Shown one piece after another: positions 1-8,404 of a DNA stretch of 64,000 bases; within the stretch, counting starts at the first letter, position 1, and each line of letters starts with the position of its first letter. The notes under the pieces were generated by a model. It was given only the letters and a program-made list of their open reading frames with translations. It had not been told where the DNA came from and did not search any database. Both the position numbers and the translations under genes were made by a program. The stretch lies in the NCBI RefSeq assembly GCF_003344865.1, contig NZ_CP031165.1:3601910-3665909 (forward strand), read 5' to 3'. Source of the stretch: Euzebya pacifica (GTDB taxonomy: Bacteria; Actinomycetota; Nitriliruptoria; Euzebyales; Euzebyaceae).

Positions 1-2525
1 TGGTCGCCGGCAACGGGATGGTCGGCGAGCGGTTCCTCGCCGAGCTCGCCCGCACCCGCCTGCTCGACCGGATCCACCTCGTCGTCATCGGCGAGGAGCC
101 CGTTCCCGCCTACGACCGCGTCCACCTGTCGGCCCGTGTCGAGGGGGCGACCGTCGAGGACCTCTCGATGGCCGACCCGGCGATCCGACAGCACCCCAAC
201 GTCACCGAACACCTGGGACGCCGCGTCGACGCCATCGACCGCTCCAACCGCACAGTCGTCCTCGACGACGGCGCCACGGTCGCCTACGACGACCTGGTGC
301 TCGCCACGGGGTCGCGGCCGTTCGTGCCCCCGATCCCCGGCCACGACCTGCCCGGCTGCCACGTCTATCGCACGATCGGCGACCTCGACGGGATCGTGAC
401 GGACGCCTCGGACGCCAGCCGAGGGGTGGTCATCGGCGGCGGGCTGCTGGGGCTGGAGGCCGCCAACGCCCTCCGCCTGCTCGGGCTGGACGTCCAGGTC
501 ATCGAGTTCGCGCCCCGCCTGATGCCCCGGCAGCTGGACCAGCTGGCCTCCGATGCCCTGCGGTCGCGGGTGGAGGAGCTGGGGCTGACCGTCCGTACCG
601 ACACCGCAACCGCCGCGTTGTGCCCCGGCGACGACGGGCGCGTGGCGCGGCTGGAGTTCACCGACGGCAGCGTCGTGGACGCCGACATCGTCGTCTTCTC
701 CGCCGGCATCCGTGCCCGGGACGAGCTGGCCCGCGACGCCGGTCTCGACGTCGGCGAACGCGGTGGCGTGGCCGTCGGGCCGTCCCTCACCTCCTCCGAC
801 CCGCACGTGCACGCCATCGGCGAGTGCGCGTCGGTCGACGGGATGGTCTACGGCCTCGTCGGCCCGGGCTACACGATGGCCCGGGTGCTGGCCGAGCGGC
901 TGGCCGGTGGCGAGGTGACCTTCGACGGCGCCGACCTGTCGACCCAGCTGAAGCTGCTGGGCGTCGATGTGGCCAGCTTCGGCGACGCCATGGGGACCAC
1001 CGACGGCGCCCGGGCCGTCGTCTACGACGACCCGATCACCCAGATCTACCGCAAGCTGGTGATCTCGCGCGACGGCACCACGTTGCTCGGCGGGATCCTC
1101 GTCGGCGACGCCTCGGGCCACGACCGGCTGCTCCGGCTGGTGCTGTCCGGTCGCCCGGTGGACGCACCGTTCGCCGCGCTCGCCGCCCCGACCGTCGAGG
1201 ACGCCGGCGCCGTGGCCGGTGAGCTGCACGACGACGACCTGGTCTGCACCTGCAACAACGTCACGAAGGGCCAGGTCTGCGCTGCGGTGACCGAGCAGGG
1301 CTGTCGGACCCTCCCGGCCCTGACGGCCGCCACCAACGCCGGAACGGGGTGTGGCAGCTGTACCGCCCTGTGCAAGCGCATCCTCGACACCGAGATGGCC
1401 GCCGCGGGCCTGGAGGTCGACACCTCGCTGTGTCCCCATTTCCCGCAGACCCGCCAGGAGCTGTACGAGATCGTCCGGGTGAAGGGCCATCGCACGTTCG
1501 ACGAGCTCCTCGCCGACGTCGGCCGGGGCAGCGGGTGTGCGACCTGCAAGCCGACCATCGCCTCGATCCTGGCCACGATCACCAACGAGTACGTCCTCGA
1601 GCCGCAGCACGCCCCGCTGCAGGACACCAACGACCGCTTCCTCGCCAACATCCAGAAGGACGGCACGTACTCCGTCGTCCCCCGGGTGCCCGGCGGCGAG
1701 ATCACCCCCGACAAGCTGATGGTCATCGCCGAGGTCGCCAAGGAGTTCGACCTGTACACCAAGATCACCGGCGGTCAGCGGATCGATCTGCTCGGGGCCC
1801 GCTTGGAGCAGCTTCCGGCCATCTGGCGACGGCTCGTCGATGCCGGCTTCGAGTCCGGCCACGCCTACGGGAAGGCCCTGCGGACGGTGAAGTCCTGCGT
1901 CGGCCGGACCTGGTGCCGCTACGGCGTGCAGGACTCCACGACGCTGGCCATCGACCTCGAGGAGCGCTACCGCGGCCTGCGGAGCCCCCACAAGATCAAG
2001 ATGGCCGTGTCCGGGTGCTCCAGGGAGTGCGCCGAGGCCCAGGGCAAGGACGTCGGGGTCATCGCCACGGAGAACGGCTGGAACCTGTACGTGGCCGGCA
2101 ACGGCGGCATGAAACCCCAGCACGCCGTGCTGCTGGCCACCGACCTGTCCACCGAGGACCTTGCCCGCGCCATCGACCGGTTCCTCGCCTACTACGTCCG
2201 GACCGCCGACCGGCTGGAGCGAACCGCCACCTGGCTCAACCGCATCGAGGGCGGGATCGAGCACGTGCGGGCAGTCGTGATCGACGACTCGCTCGGCCTG
2301 GCCGACGAGCTGGAGGCCCAGATGGCCCACCACGTCGCCACCCATGCCTGTGAGTGGAAGGCCACGCTCTCCGACCCCGAACGACTCGCGATGTTCACCA
2401 GCTACGTCGACGACGACCGTCCCGACGCCTCGCTGGTCCACGTGCGGGAGCGCGGCCAGAAGCGGCCGGCGACCGACGAGGAACGTCGAACCCTGCCCCT
2501 CCTCGACCTCGGAGCGATGCGATGA
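1..2525 (+). CDS. nirB: Assimilatory nitrite reductase [NAD(P)H] large subunit, N-terminus cut by window edge
   Basis: Reduces nitrite to ammonium with NAD(P)H, using FAD, an Fe-S cluster and siroheme in the cytoplasm. The reading frame is open from base 1 and reads VAGNG before the Met at 18, as expected just inside a NirB N-terminus, so the start lies upstream of the window. Counting from that Met, an FAD/NAD-binding region covers about 1-390. A BFD-like [2Fe-2S] domain has C409, C411, C445 and C448, and a second BFD-like segment follows. The siroheme/4Fe-4S half has C627-x5-C633 and C667-x3-C671. It overlaps nirD by ATGA. Domain order and length match NirB closely. Confidence 0.96.
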   Translation, partial: VAGNGMVGERFLAELARTRLLDRIHLVVIGEEPVPAYDRVHLSARVEGATVEDLSMADPAIRQHPNVTEHLGRRVDAIDRSNRTVVLDDGATVAYDDLVLATGSRPFVPPIPGHDLPGCHVYRTIGDLDGIVTDASDASRGVVIGGGLLGLEAANALRLLGLDVQVIEFAPRLMPRQLDQLASDALRSRVEELGLTVRTDTATAALCPGDDGRVARLEFTDGSVVDADIVVFSAGIRARDELARDAGLDVGERGGVAVGPSLTSSDPHVHAIGECASVDGMVYGLVGPGYTMARVLAERLAGGEVTFDGADLSTQLKLLGVDVASFGDAMGTTDGARAVVYDDPITQIYRKLVISRDGTTLLGGILVGDASGHDRLLRLVLSGRPVDAPFAALAAPTVEDAGAVAGELHDDDLVCTCNNVTKGQVCAAVTEQGCRTLPALTAATNAGTGCGSCTALCKRILDTEMAAAGLEVDTSLCPHFPQTRQELYEIVRVKGHRTFDELLADVGRGSGCATCKPTIASILATITNEYVLEPQHAPLQDTNDRFLANIQKDGTYSVVPRVPGGEITPDKLMVIAEVAKEFDLYTKITGGQRIDLLGARLEQLPAIWRRLVDAGFESGHAYGKALRTVKSCVGRTWCRYGVQDSTTLAIDLEERYRGLRSPHKIKMAVSGCSRECAEAQGKDVGVIATENGWNLYVAGNGGMKPQHAVLLATDLSTEDLARAIDRFLAYYVRTADRLERTATWLNRIEGGIEHVRAVVIDDSLGLADELEAQMAHHVATHACEWKATLSDPERLAMFTSYVDDDRPDASLVHVRERGQKRPATDEERRTLPLLDLGAMR

Positions 2526-2872
2526 GCACCCTCGACCGGGCCGTGGGCGTCGAGGTCCCCCTGGACCGGATCATCCCCGACACCGGGGTGGCGGTTCGGC
2601 TCGACGGCCACCCCGTCGCGGTCTTCCGGCTGCGCAACCGGGCCGGCGTCGACCGTGTCCTGGCCATCGACCACGTCGACCCGTTCACCGACGTCCCCGT
2701 GCTGGCCCGGGGCATCGTCGGCGACGTCGACGGCGAACCCGTCGTGGCCTCTCCCCTGCACAAGCAGCGCTTCTCCCTCCTCGACGGCCGCTGCCTGGAC
2801 GACCCCGACATCCGCCTGTCCACCTTCGTGACCCGGGTCGAGGGGGGAGTCGTGCTGGTCGCCCGTCCCTGA
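2522..2872 (+). CDS. nirD: Nitrite reductase small subunit, Rieske-fold without cluster ligands
   Basis: This 116-residue protein is the small partner of NirB. The fold is Rieske-like, but the positions that bind the cluster in true Rieske proteins are not Cys/His pairs; the region reads SPLHKQRFSLLDG. That is normal for NirD, which carries no cluster. The ATG overlaps the nirB stop (ATGA), so the two are probably translationally coupled at a fixed ratio. Identity rests on size, fold motif and position. Confidence 0.9.
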   Translation: MSTLDRAVGVEVPLDRIIPDTGVAVRLDGHPVAVFRLRNRAGVDRVLAIDHVDPFTDVPVLARGIVGDVDGEPVVASPLHKQRFSLLDGRCLDDPDIRLSTFVTRVEGGVVLVARP

Positions 2873-2928
2873 GCCGGTCCCCGCCCCTCCCCTCCCGTCC
2901 CCCCGACCCTCGCAAGGAGTAGCTCGCC

Positions 2929-4446
2929 ATGTCCGAACACCCCCCTTCCACGATGCCGACCCGTGCCCGCATCACGGCCCTGCTGCAGTTCAGCGGCCGC
3001 TACCGCGTGCTGCACCTCACCTGGTTCGCGTTCTTCCTGTCCTTCGTCGTCTGGTTCAACTTCGCGCCGTTCTCCGCAACCATCGGTGAGGAGCTCGGCC
3101 TGTCACGCGAGCAGCTGATCACCATCGGGTTGTGCAACGTCGCGCTGACGGTTCCGGCCCGCGTGCTGATCGGCATGGCGCTGGACCGCTGGGGGCCTCG
3201 TCGCGTGTACGCCTCGATCCTCGTGTACGCCGCGTTCCCCTGCACGATGTTCGCGCTGTCCACGTCGTTCCCCATGCTCGTCGTCAGCCGGCTGGCCCTG
3301 TCCATCGTCGGTGCCGGCTTCGTCGTCGGGATCCGCATGGTCAGCGAGTGGTTCCCTCCCCGTGAGATGGGGACCGCCGAGGGGGTGTACGGCGGCTGGG
3401 GCAACTTCGGCTCGGCTGCCGCAGCGTTCGCGCTGCCGACCCTGGCCGTGGCAGCGGCCGGCCTCGGCGGGTGGCGGCTGGCCATCGGCACGACCGGCGT
3501 ACTGGCGGCCCTCTACGGGCTGTACTACCTGACCGCGGTGACCGACACACCCGACGGGGTGGCGTTCGCACGGCCACGGCGGCAGGGTGCGCTGGAGGTC
3601 ACGACCCGTGGGGCCGTGTTCGGCCTGCTCGCCCTAAACATCCCCTTGGTCGGCATCCTCGGCTTGGTTGCCTGGCGGCTGATGCGCGTCGGATTCCTGT
3701 CCGCGACTGCCTTCACCGCCGTGCTCGTGGTGCTGGGGCTGGCCCTGGCTGTCCAGTCGCGCAGCATCCTCGGGGTCAACGCGCCGGCCCTCGCCGAGGA
3801 GTACGAGGCGTCGGACACCTACCCCTTCCGCTCCGTCGCGGTCCTGTCGCTGGCCTACGCGGTCACGTTCGGGTCCGAGCTCGCCGTCGTGTCGATGCTG
3901 CCGACGTTCTTCGCCGACACCTTCGGCCTGTCAGCGGTGGCGGCCGGGGCGACCGCGTCGGCGTTCGCGTTCATGAACCTGGCGGCCCGCCCCATCGGCG
4001 GCCTGATGAGCGACGTCATGGGCAGCCGCAAGCGGACGCTTCGCGTGATCCTGCTGGGCCTGGCGGTCGGCTACTCACTGATGGCGCTCGTCGGCTCGTC
4101 GTGGCCGGTGGCTGCAGCCGTTGCGGCAGCGATGTTCTGCAGCTTCTTCGTCCAGGCCGGCGAGGGCGCCACCTACGCGATCGTGCCGTTGGTGAAGAAG
4201 CGGGTGTCCGGCCAGATCTCCGGCATCGTCGGGGCCTACGGCAACGTCGGGGCGCTGCTGTTCCTCACCCTCCTGCTGTTCGCGGGACCGACGGCCTTCT
4301 TCCTCACCATCGGCGCGTCGGCCGTCGTCGCCTCGGTGGCAGGACACTTCCTGGTCGAGCCCGAGGACAGCTTCGCGGAGGGGCATGCCGACGACGCGGT
4401 CGGCCGGGTCGCCCTCCCGGATGCGGCCGTGGTCCCGGTCGCCTGA
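2929..4446 (+). CDS. narK: Nitrate/nitrite transporter, MFS NNP family
   Basis: A 505-residue protein with about 12 hydrophobic segments. MFS loop motifs are visible, including ALDRWGPRRVY after the second segment, and a Gly-rich helix reads GVYGGWGNFGSAAAAF, as in NNP nitrate/nitrite porters. An AAGGAG ribosome site lies 9 nt before the ATG. It follows nirD by 56 nt, so import and reduction of nitrite are probably co-transcribed. Whether it prefers nitrate or nitrite, or imports or exports, cannot be read from the sequence; the link to assimilatory nirBD favours uptake. Confidence 0.9.
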   Translation: MSEHPPSTMPTRARITALLQFSGRYRVLHLTWFAFFLSFVVWFNFAPFSATIGEELGLSREQLITIGLCNVALTVPARVLIGMALDRWGPRRVYASILVYAAFPCTMFALSTSFPMLVVSRLALSIVGAGFVVGIRMVSEWFPPREMGTAEGVYGGWGNFGSAAAAFALPTLAVAAAGLGGWRLAIGTTGVLAALYGLYYLTAVTDTPDGVAFARPRRQGALEVTTRGAVFGLLALNIPLVGILGLVAWRLMRVGFLSATAFTAVLVVLGLALAVQSRSILGVNAPALAEEYEASDTYPFRSVAVLSLAYAVTFGSELAVVSMLPTFFADTFGLSAVAAGATASAFAFMNLAARPIGGLMSDVMGSRKRTLRVILLGLAVGYSLMALVGSSWPVAAAVAAAMFCSFFVQAGEGATYAIVPLVKKRVSGQISGIVGAYGNVGALLFLTLLLFAGPTAFFLTIGASAVVASVAGHFLVEPEDSFAEGHADDAVGRVALPDAAVVPVA

Positions 4447-4498
4447 CGGGACCGGGCCTGCTGCGCCGATGCCGGACGCGAACCGCGGATGGCGGCCG

Positions 4499-5773
4499 TC
4501 AGCCCGTCCGGGCCATCCGGCGTCGACGAGGACCTTCGCTGAGGCCACGCGCGATCTCACCCGCCACGTAGCGGCCGGCGGCCACCACGTGGTTGAGCGA
4601 CGGGTCGACGTCCTTGCCGTCCCCCATCAGGCCGATCTGCGCCTCGTACCATTCCGACTCGCCTGCGGCGGTGATCAGCGGAGGTGGGGTGTAGTCGGGC
4701 AGGTCGACCCCGTCGGAGGTGCCGTCCAGCAGCGCCGTCGGCAGGTCCGGGTCGAACGCCAGCGGGCGTGCAAGTCCCACCGCGTCGACCGCACCGGACT
4801 CGACGAGGGCCTCCATCGCCTCGCGGGTGCGCAGGCCACCGGTGAGCAGCAGCGGCATGTCGCCGGCGACGGTGCGGGCGCGGCGGGCGAAGCCGGCGAA
4901 GTAGGCCTCCTTGAACGCACTGCTCCCCTCCTCCACCTGCTCGACCCGGGACTCCTGCACACCCGACATGTCGGCCAACCCGAACATCTCCGGCGACTCG
5001 TAGGTCCCACCGGAGATCTCCAGGAGGTCGACGTCCTCTGCGGCGAGCATGCCGACGACCTCGGCAGCGTCGTCCTCGCTGAACCCACCGTGCCTGAAGT
5101 CGGAGCTGTTGAGCTTCACGCCGACGGAGAACCCGTCACCGGTCGCCTCGTGGCAGGCCCGGACGATCTCGATCAGCAGCTTGGCCCGACCAGCGAGGTC
5201 GCCACCCCACTCGTCGGTGCGGCGGTTGGTGTGCGGCGACAGGAACTGCGCCAGCAGGTACCCGTGGGCGGCGTGGACCTGCACGCCGTCCATGCCGGCG
5301 TCACGACACCGGACGGCCGCCGCCGCGAACGCCGTCACGACATCGCTCACCTCGGCGGCGGTCAGCGCCCGCGGTCTGGCGAAGGACCCCAGCAACGCGA
5401 CGGCCTCGACCTCGCTCGGGGCGACGGGCTCGCTGGTGATGTAGCGGGTGCACTGGCGCCCGGGGTGGCCGAGCTGCGCCACGATCGGGACCTCGCCGGT
5501 GGCCTCGACCACCCGCCGCAGGGCCGGCACGTCGAGGTGGGCGTCGGCCACGATGTTTCGGCTGCGCTCGAGGTAGCGACGGTCGACCATGAGGTTGCCG
5601 GTGATCAGCATCCCGGCCCCGCCCTCGGCCCAGCGGCGGTACACCCGCTCGTGGCGCACGGTCGGCTGGTTCCGCGAATCGGCCAGGTTCTCCGTCATCG
5701 GCGCCTTGACGATGCGATTGGGCAGGGTCAGGCCGCTGGGCAGCACGAGGGGCTTGGCGAGGATGGAGGACAC
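4499..5773 (-). CDS. NADH:flavin oxidoreductase, Old Yellow Enzyme family
   Basis: A 424-residue TIM-barrel FMN oxidoreductase. Family features include LPNRIVKAPMTENLAD near the N-terminus, the segment HAAHGYLLAQFLSPHTNRRTD with its His pair, and GGLRTREAMEALVESGAVDAVGLARPL in the phosphate-binding region. It lacks the C-terminal Fe-S and second flavin domain of 2,4-dienoyl-CoA reductase. The GTG at 5773 is chosen because GGAAGG lies 7 nt upstream; an ATG at 5821 would add 16 unlikely residues. It is transcribed away from the sensor-kinase block. The substrate is unknown. Confidence 0.85.
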   Translation of the reverse strand: MSSILAKPLVLPSGLTLPNRIVKAPMTENLADSRNQPTVRHERVYRRWAEGGAGMLITGNLMVDRRYLERSRNIVADAHLDVPALRRVVEATGEVPIVAQLGHPGRQCTRYITSEPVAPSEVEAVALLGSFARPRALTAAEVSDVVTAFAAAAVRCRDAGMDGVQVHAAHGYLLAQFLSPHTNRRTDEWGGDLAGRAKLLIEIVRACHEATGDGFSVGVKLNSSDFRHGGFSEDDAAEVVGMLAAEDVDLLEISGGTYESPEMFGLADMSGVQESRVEQVEEGSSAFKEAYFAGFARRARTVAGDMPLLLTGGLRTREAMEALVESGAVDAVGLARPLAFDPDLPTALLDGTSDGVDLPDYTPPPLITAAGESEWYEAQIGLMGDGKDVDPSLNHVVAAGRYVAGEIARGLSEGPRRRRMARTG

Positions 5774-5891
5774 GGACTGACCTTCCGATGGACGACGACA
5801 CGGCAACTTAACAGTGTTCATCTCGAATGTCGACCAGTCGGGTTCGACAGGGACGTCAGGGATTCACGCAGTCCGACGCCTGCCCACGAGG

Positions 5892-5897
5892 TAGACC
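5892..5897 (+). promoter_or_regulatory. Candidate -10 box for leaderless start of the hybrid kinase
   Basis: TAGACC sits 7 nt before the GTG at 5905 and no Shine-Dalgarno precedes that codon. The geometry matches other genes in the window. The last base is C rather than T, so support is moderate. Confidence 0.4.
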
Positions 5898-5904
5898 ATC
5901 GTCA

Positions 5905-7791
5905 GTGGAACTCAACGCTCGTGACCTCGTCGGCGCCGCTCCGGTGCCGTGGTGCCTCGTCGACGGCGAGGGCAGGGTCGTGCGCGTCAACGACCGGATG
6001 GCTGAGCTGTGCGAGTCCTCCCCCGCAAAGCTCGAGGGCCGAGAGTTCCTCGACCTCGTCGACCCGACCGACCGGGCCAGGATCCTCGTCCCCCGACCGG
6101 AGTCGACGGTCTGGATGGCGTCGACACGGTTGATGACCGGACGGCCCGACCTGCACGTCACCGTCACCGGTGCGCCGGTCCCCACCTCGGACGGCAGCCG
6201 GATGTCCATCCTCGTCCTGAGTGACATCAGCGAACTGGTTCGGGCAACTGCAGAGGTCGATGAACTGCGCCGAGCAGCCCTCGACCTGGCGGACCAGCGG
6301 ATCGCCATGGTTGCCACCGTCGCCCACGAGCTCCGTTCCCCCCTCCATGCCATCAACGGGTGGACGGAGATGCTGGCTGCCTCGGCGCTCGACCCCGAGC
6401 AACGTGACCTGATCGTCAGCCTCGAGACGGCGGTGGGTCGCCTGCGACGAACCGTCGACGAGTTCCTCGAGATCTCGCGTCTGGATGCCGGCGAGGTGGT
6501 CCTGCGCCCCACCGACGTTGACGTGCGAAGCCTCGTCGGGCGGGTGATGGAGCAGCATCGACAGCGTGCCGAGGACACCGGGACCGACCTGCAGGTCGTC
6601 ATTGCCCCGGCCGTCCCGGCGATTCTCCACATCGATGGGTACCGGTTGGACCAGATCCTCACCAACCTCGTGGCCAACGCCGTCACCCATGGGGCTGGCG
6701 AGTCGGTTCGGGTCGACGTGGACACCATCGACGGCACCCTTCGACTCGCCGTCCAGGACCGAGGACCCGGCGTGCCGGAGGCCTACCGGGAGCGGATCTT
6801 CGATGCGTTCGTCCGTGCCCCCGGGTCCGAAGCAGGCGGCACTGGGCTCGGGTTGCCGCTCGTTCGGTCGCTCACGAGGCGTCTCGGGGGCGATGTGCGG
6901 TTGGAGGCACCGAGCGACGGGGGCACGCGCTTCGCGGTGACCCTCCCCCTCCTCGGGGCAGGCGACCCTCCCCGGACCCTGAGTCCCGTCGAAGGGGATG
7001 CGGTCGCGACGACGGCGGCCTCGGCCCGCGTGCTCGTGGTCGAGGACAACGAGATGATCCAGCTCCTCTCCGCCCAGCAGCTTCGCAGCCTCGGGCACGC
7101 CCCCACCGTGGTCGGCACGGGTGCCGAGGCACTGGAGTTCCTGCTCGACGCGACGCGCGTGGTCGACCTGGTGCTGATGGACTGGCAGCTACCGGACCTT
7201 CGGGGCACCGAGGTCTGCCGGCGCTTCAGGGAGGTCGAACGGCGGCAGAAGCGGGGACGGACGCCGGTCATCGCCCTCACGGCGAACGCCATGCCCGATA
7301 CACGCGCTGCATGCCTGGCTGCGGGCATGGACGACTTCCTGCCCAAACCGGTGTCCGCTGCGGCGTTGGGGACCATGGTCGTCCGCTGGACCGCCGGCAA
7401 CACCGATGGGGCGGGCGGCCCTCCCGTCATCGACGCGGCACGCCTGTTGGCGCTGGGCGCAGGAGGAACGACCGTCACGCCGATCGCGCAGGCCGTCCGA
7501 CATCACCTCACGCACCTGGAGGACGACCTGGATCGTCTGGCGGAGGACGACCCACCGCCGGTGAGGCGCCTGTTGCACGGTCATCGGGTGTCCTGCGAAG
7601 TCATGGGCCTGGCCCAGCTGGCGGGCACACTGCGCGAGATGATGCATGGCGGTGGGCACCAGGATGACCTGCGCAGTCGCGCGCGGGAGGACATCCAACG
7701 GATCAGGCGTCGAATCAACACGATCACCGAACACGGTCCTCCGGCCACGGCGGACCTGACGGCAGTCGATCGGGAAGCTGCGGAGCGATGA
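5905..7791 (+). CDS. Hybrid sensor histidine kinase: PAS-HisKA-HATPase-receiver-HPt-like
   Basis: A 628-residue cytoplasmic signalling protein with no membrane segment. An N-terminal PAS-like domain (about 1-115) begins APVPWCLVDGEGRVVRVND. The H-box is AHELRSPLH with H141. The ATPase core has LTNLVANAVTHG, DRGPGVP and GTGLGLPLV. The receiver has acidic VEDNE, phospho-acceptor D426 (LMDWQLPD), LTANA and the Lys of LPKPV. The tail, LLHGHRVSCEVMGLAQLA, resembles an HPt site with H558, though degenerate. GTG 5905 is preferred over ATG 5827 because of the -10/start geometry and because the extra 26 residues look non-conserved. It lies 61 nt before the H-NOX gene. Confidence 0.85.
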   Translation: MELNARDLVGAAPVPWCLVDGEGRVVRVNDRMAELCESSPAKLEGREFLDLVDPTDRARILVPRPESTVWMASTRLMTGRPDLHVTVTGAPVPTSDGSRMSILVLSDISELVRATAEVDELRRAALDLADQRIAMVATVAHELRSPLHAINGWTEMLAASALDPEQRDLIVSLETAVGRLRRTVDEFLEISRLDAGEVVLRPTDVDVRSLVGRVMEQHRQRAEDTGTDLQVVIAPAVPAILHIDGYRLDQILTNLVANAVTHGAGESVRVDVDTIDGTLRLAVQDRGPGVPEAYRERIFDAFVRAPGSEAGGTGLGLPLVRSLTRRLGGDVRLEAPSDGGTRFAVTLPLLGAGDPPRTLSPVEGDAVATTAASARVLVVEDNEMIQLLSAQQLRSLGHAPTVVGTGAEALEFLLDATRVVDLVLMDWQLPDLRGTEVCRRFREVERRQKRGRTPVIALTANAMPDTRAACLAAGMDDFLPKPVSAAALGTMVVRWTAGNTDGAGGPPVIDAARLLALGAGGTTVTPIAQAVRHHLTHLEDDLDRLAEDDPPPVRRLLHGHRVSCEVMGLAQLAGTLREMMHGGGHQDDLRSRAREDIQRIRRRINTITEHGPPATADLTAVDREAAER

Positions 7792-7852
7792 CGCTGATCA
7801 CCACCAACGCGCGACGGGTCCCGCGAAGCCGTTCGAGGAACGAGGATCTCGG

Positions 7853-8404
7853 GTGAAGGGCATCATCTTCAACGTCGCAGAACGAGTCGTCTCCGATCGG
7901 TGGGATCCCGAGACGTGGGATGCGGTGCTGGACCGCGCCGGCCTCGTGGGCGCCTACTCGGCGCTCGGGACCTACCCCGACCAGGACATGGTCGCCATCC
8001 TGCGCGCCGCTGCGGACACGCTGGGAGTGCCCGTCGCCCACGTCCTCAGGGTGGTGGGACGTGACGGGTACCAGCACCTGGCCAACCGTTATCCCGACCT
8101 GTCGTCGCGCTACGCATCGGCCCGTGACGTGCTGCTGCACCTCGATCAGGTCATCCACCCCCAGGTCAAGGCGCTCAACCCCGAGGCGATCGTCCCCGAG
8201 TTCGACGCGTCGACGGCCGGCAACACCGTCATTCTCCGGTACCGATCGGAACGCGCCATGTGCCACCTTGCCGAGGGGCTGGTGGAGGGTGCGGCCGACG
8301 CCCACGGTGACATCGTCCGGGTGACCCAGCCGACATGCCGCCTCAACGGTGACGAGGAGTGTGTCCTGCACGTCACGTTCGAGGTGCCCGGACTGACCTC
8401 GTGA
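7853..8404 (+). CDS. hnoX: H-NOX heme nitric-oxide sensor protein
   Basis: A 183-residue stand-alone heme-NO-binding domain starting MKGIIFN, the family hallmark. H102 aligns with the proximal heme ligand of characterised H-NOX proteins (VIHPQVKALNP). The heme-propionate motif Y-x-S-x-R is Y130-R-S132-E-R134. The position of the distal Tyr that stabilises O2 in the Thermoanaerobacter protein (its Y140) is Leu139 here, which predicts binding of NO but not stable O2. GAGGAT lies 5 nt before the GTG start. The next kinase gene overlaps its stop by GTGA, the usual pairing of H-NOX with a kinase it regulates. Confidence 0.93.
   Translation: MKGIIFNVAERVVSDRWDPETWDAVLDRAGLVGAYSALGTYPDQDMVAILRAAADTLGVPVAHVLRVVGRDGYQHLANRYPDLSSRYASARDVLLHLDQVIHPQVKALNPEAIVPEFDASTAGNTVILRYRSERAMCHLAEGLVEGAADAHGDIVRVTQPTCRLNGDEECVLHVTFEVPGLTS

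Noticed and set aside
1-17. Frameshift or truncation of nirB
   Set aside because: The frame is open to base 1 and reads as the expected N-terminal segment, so the window edge explains the missing start.
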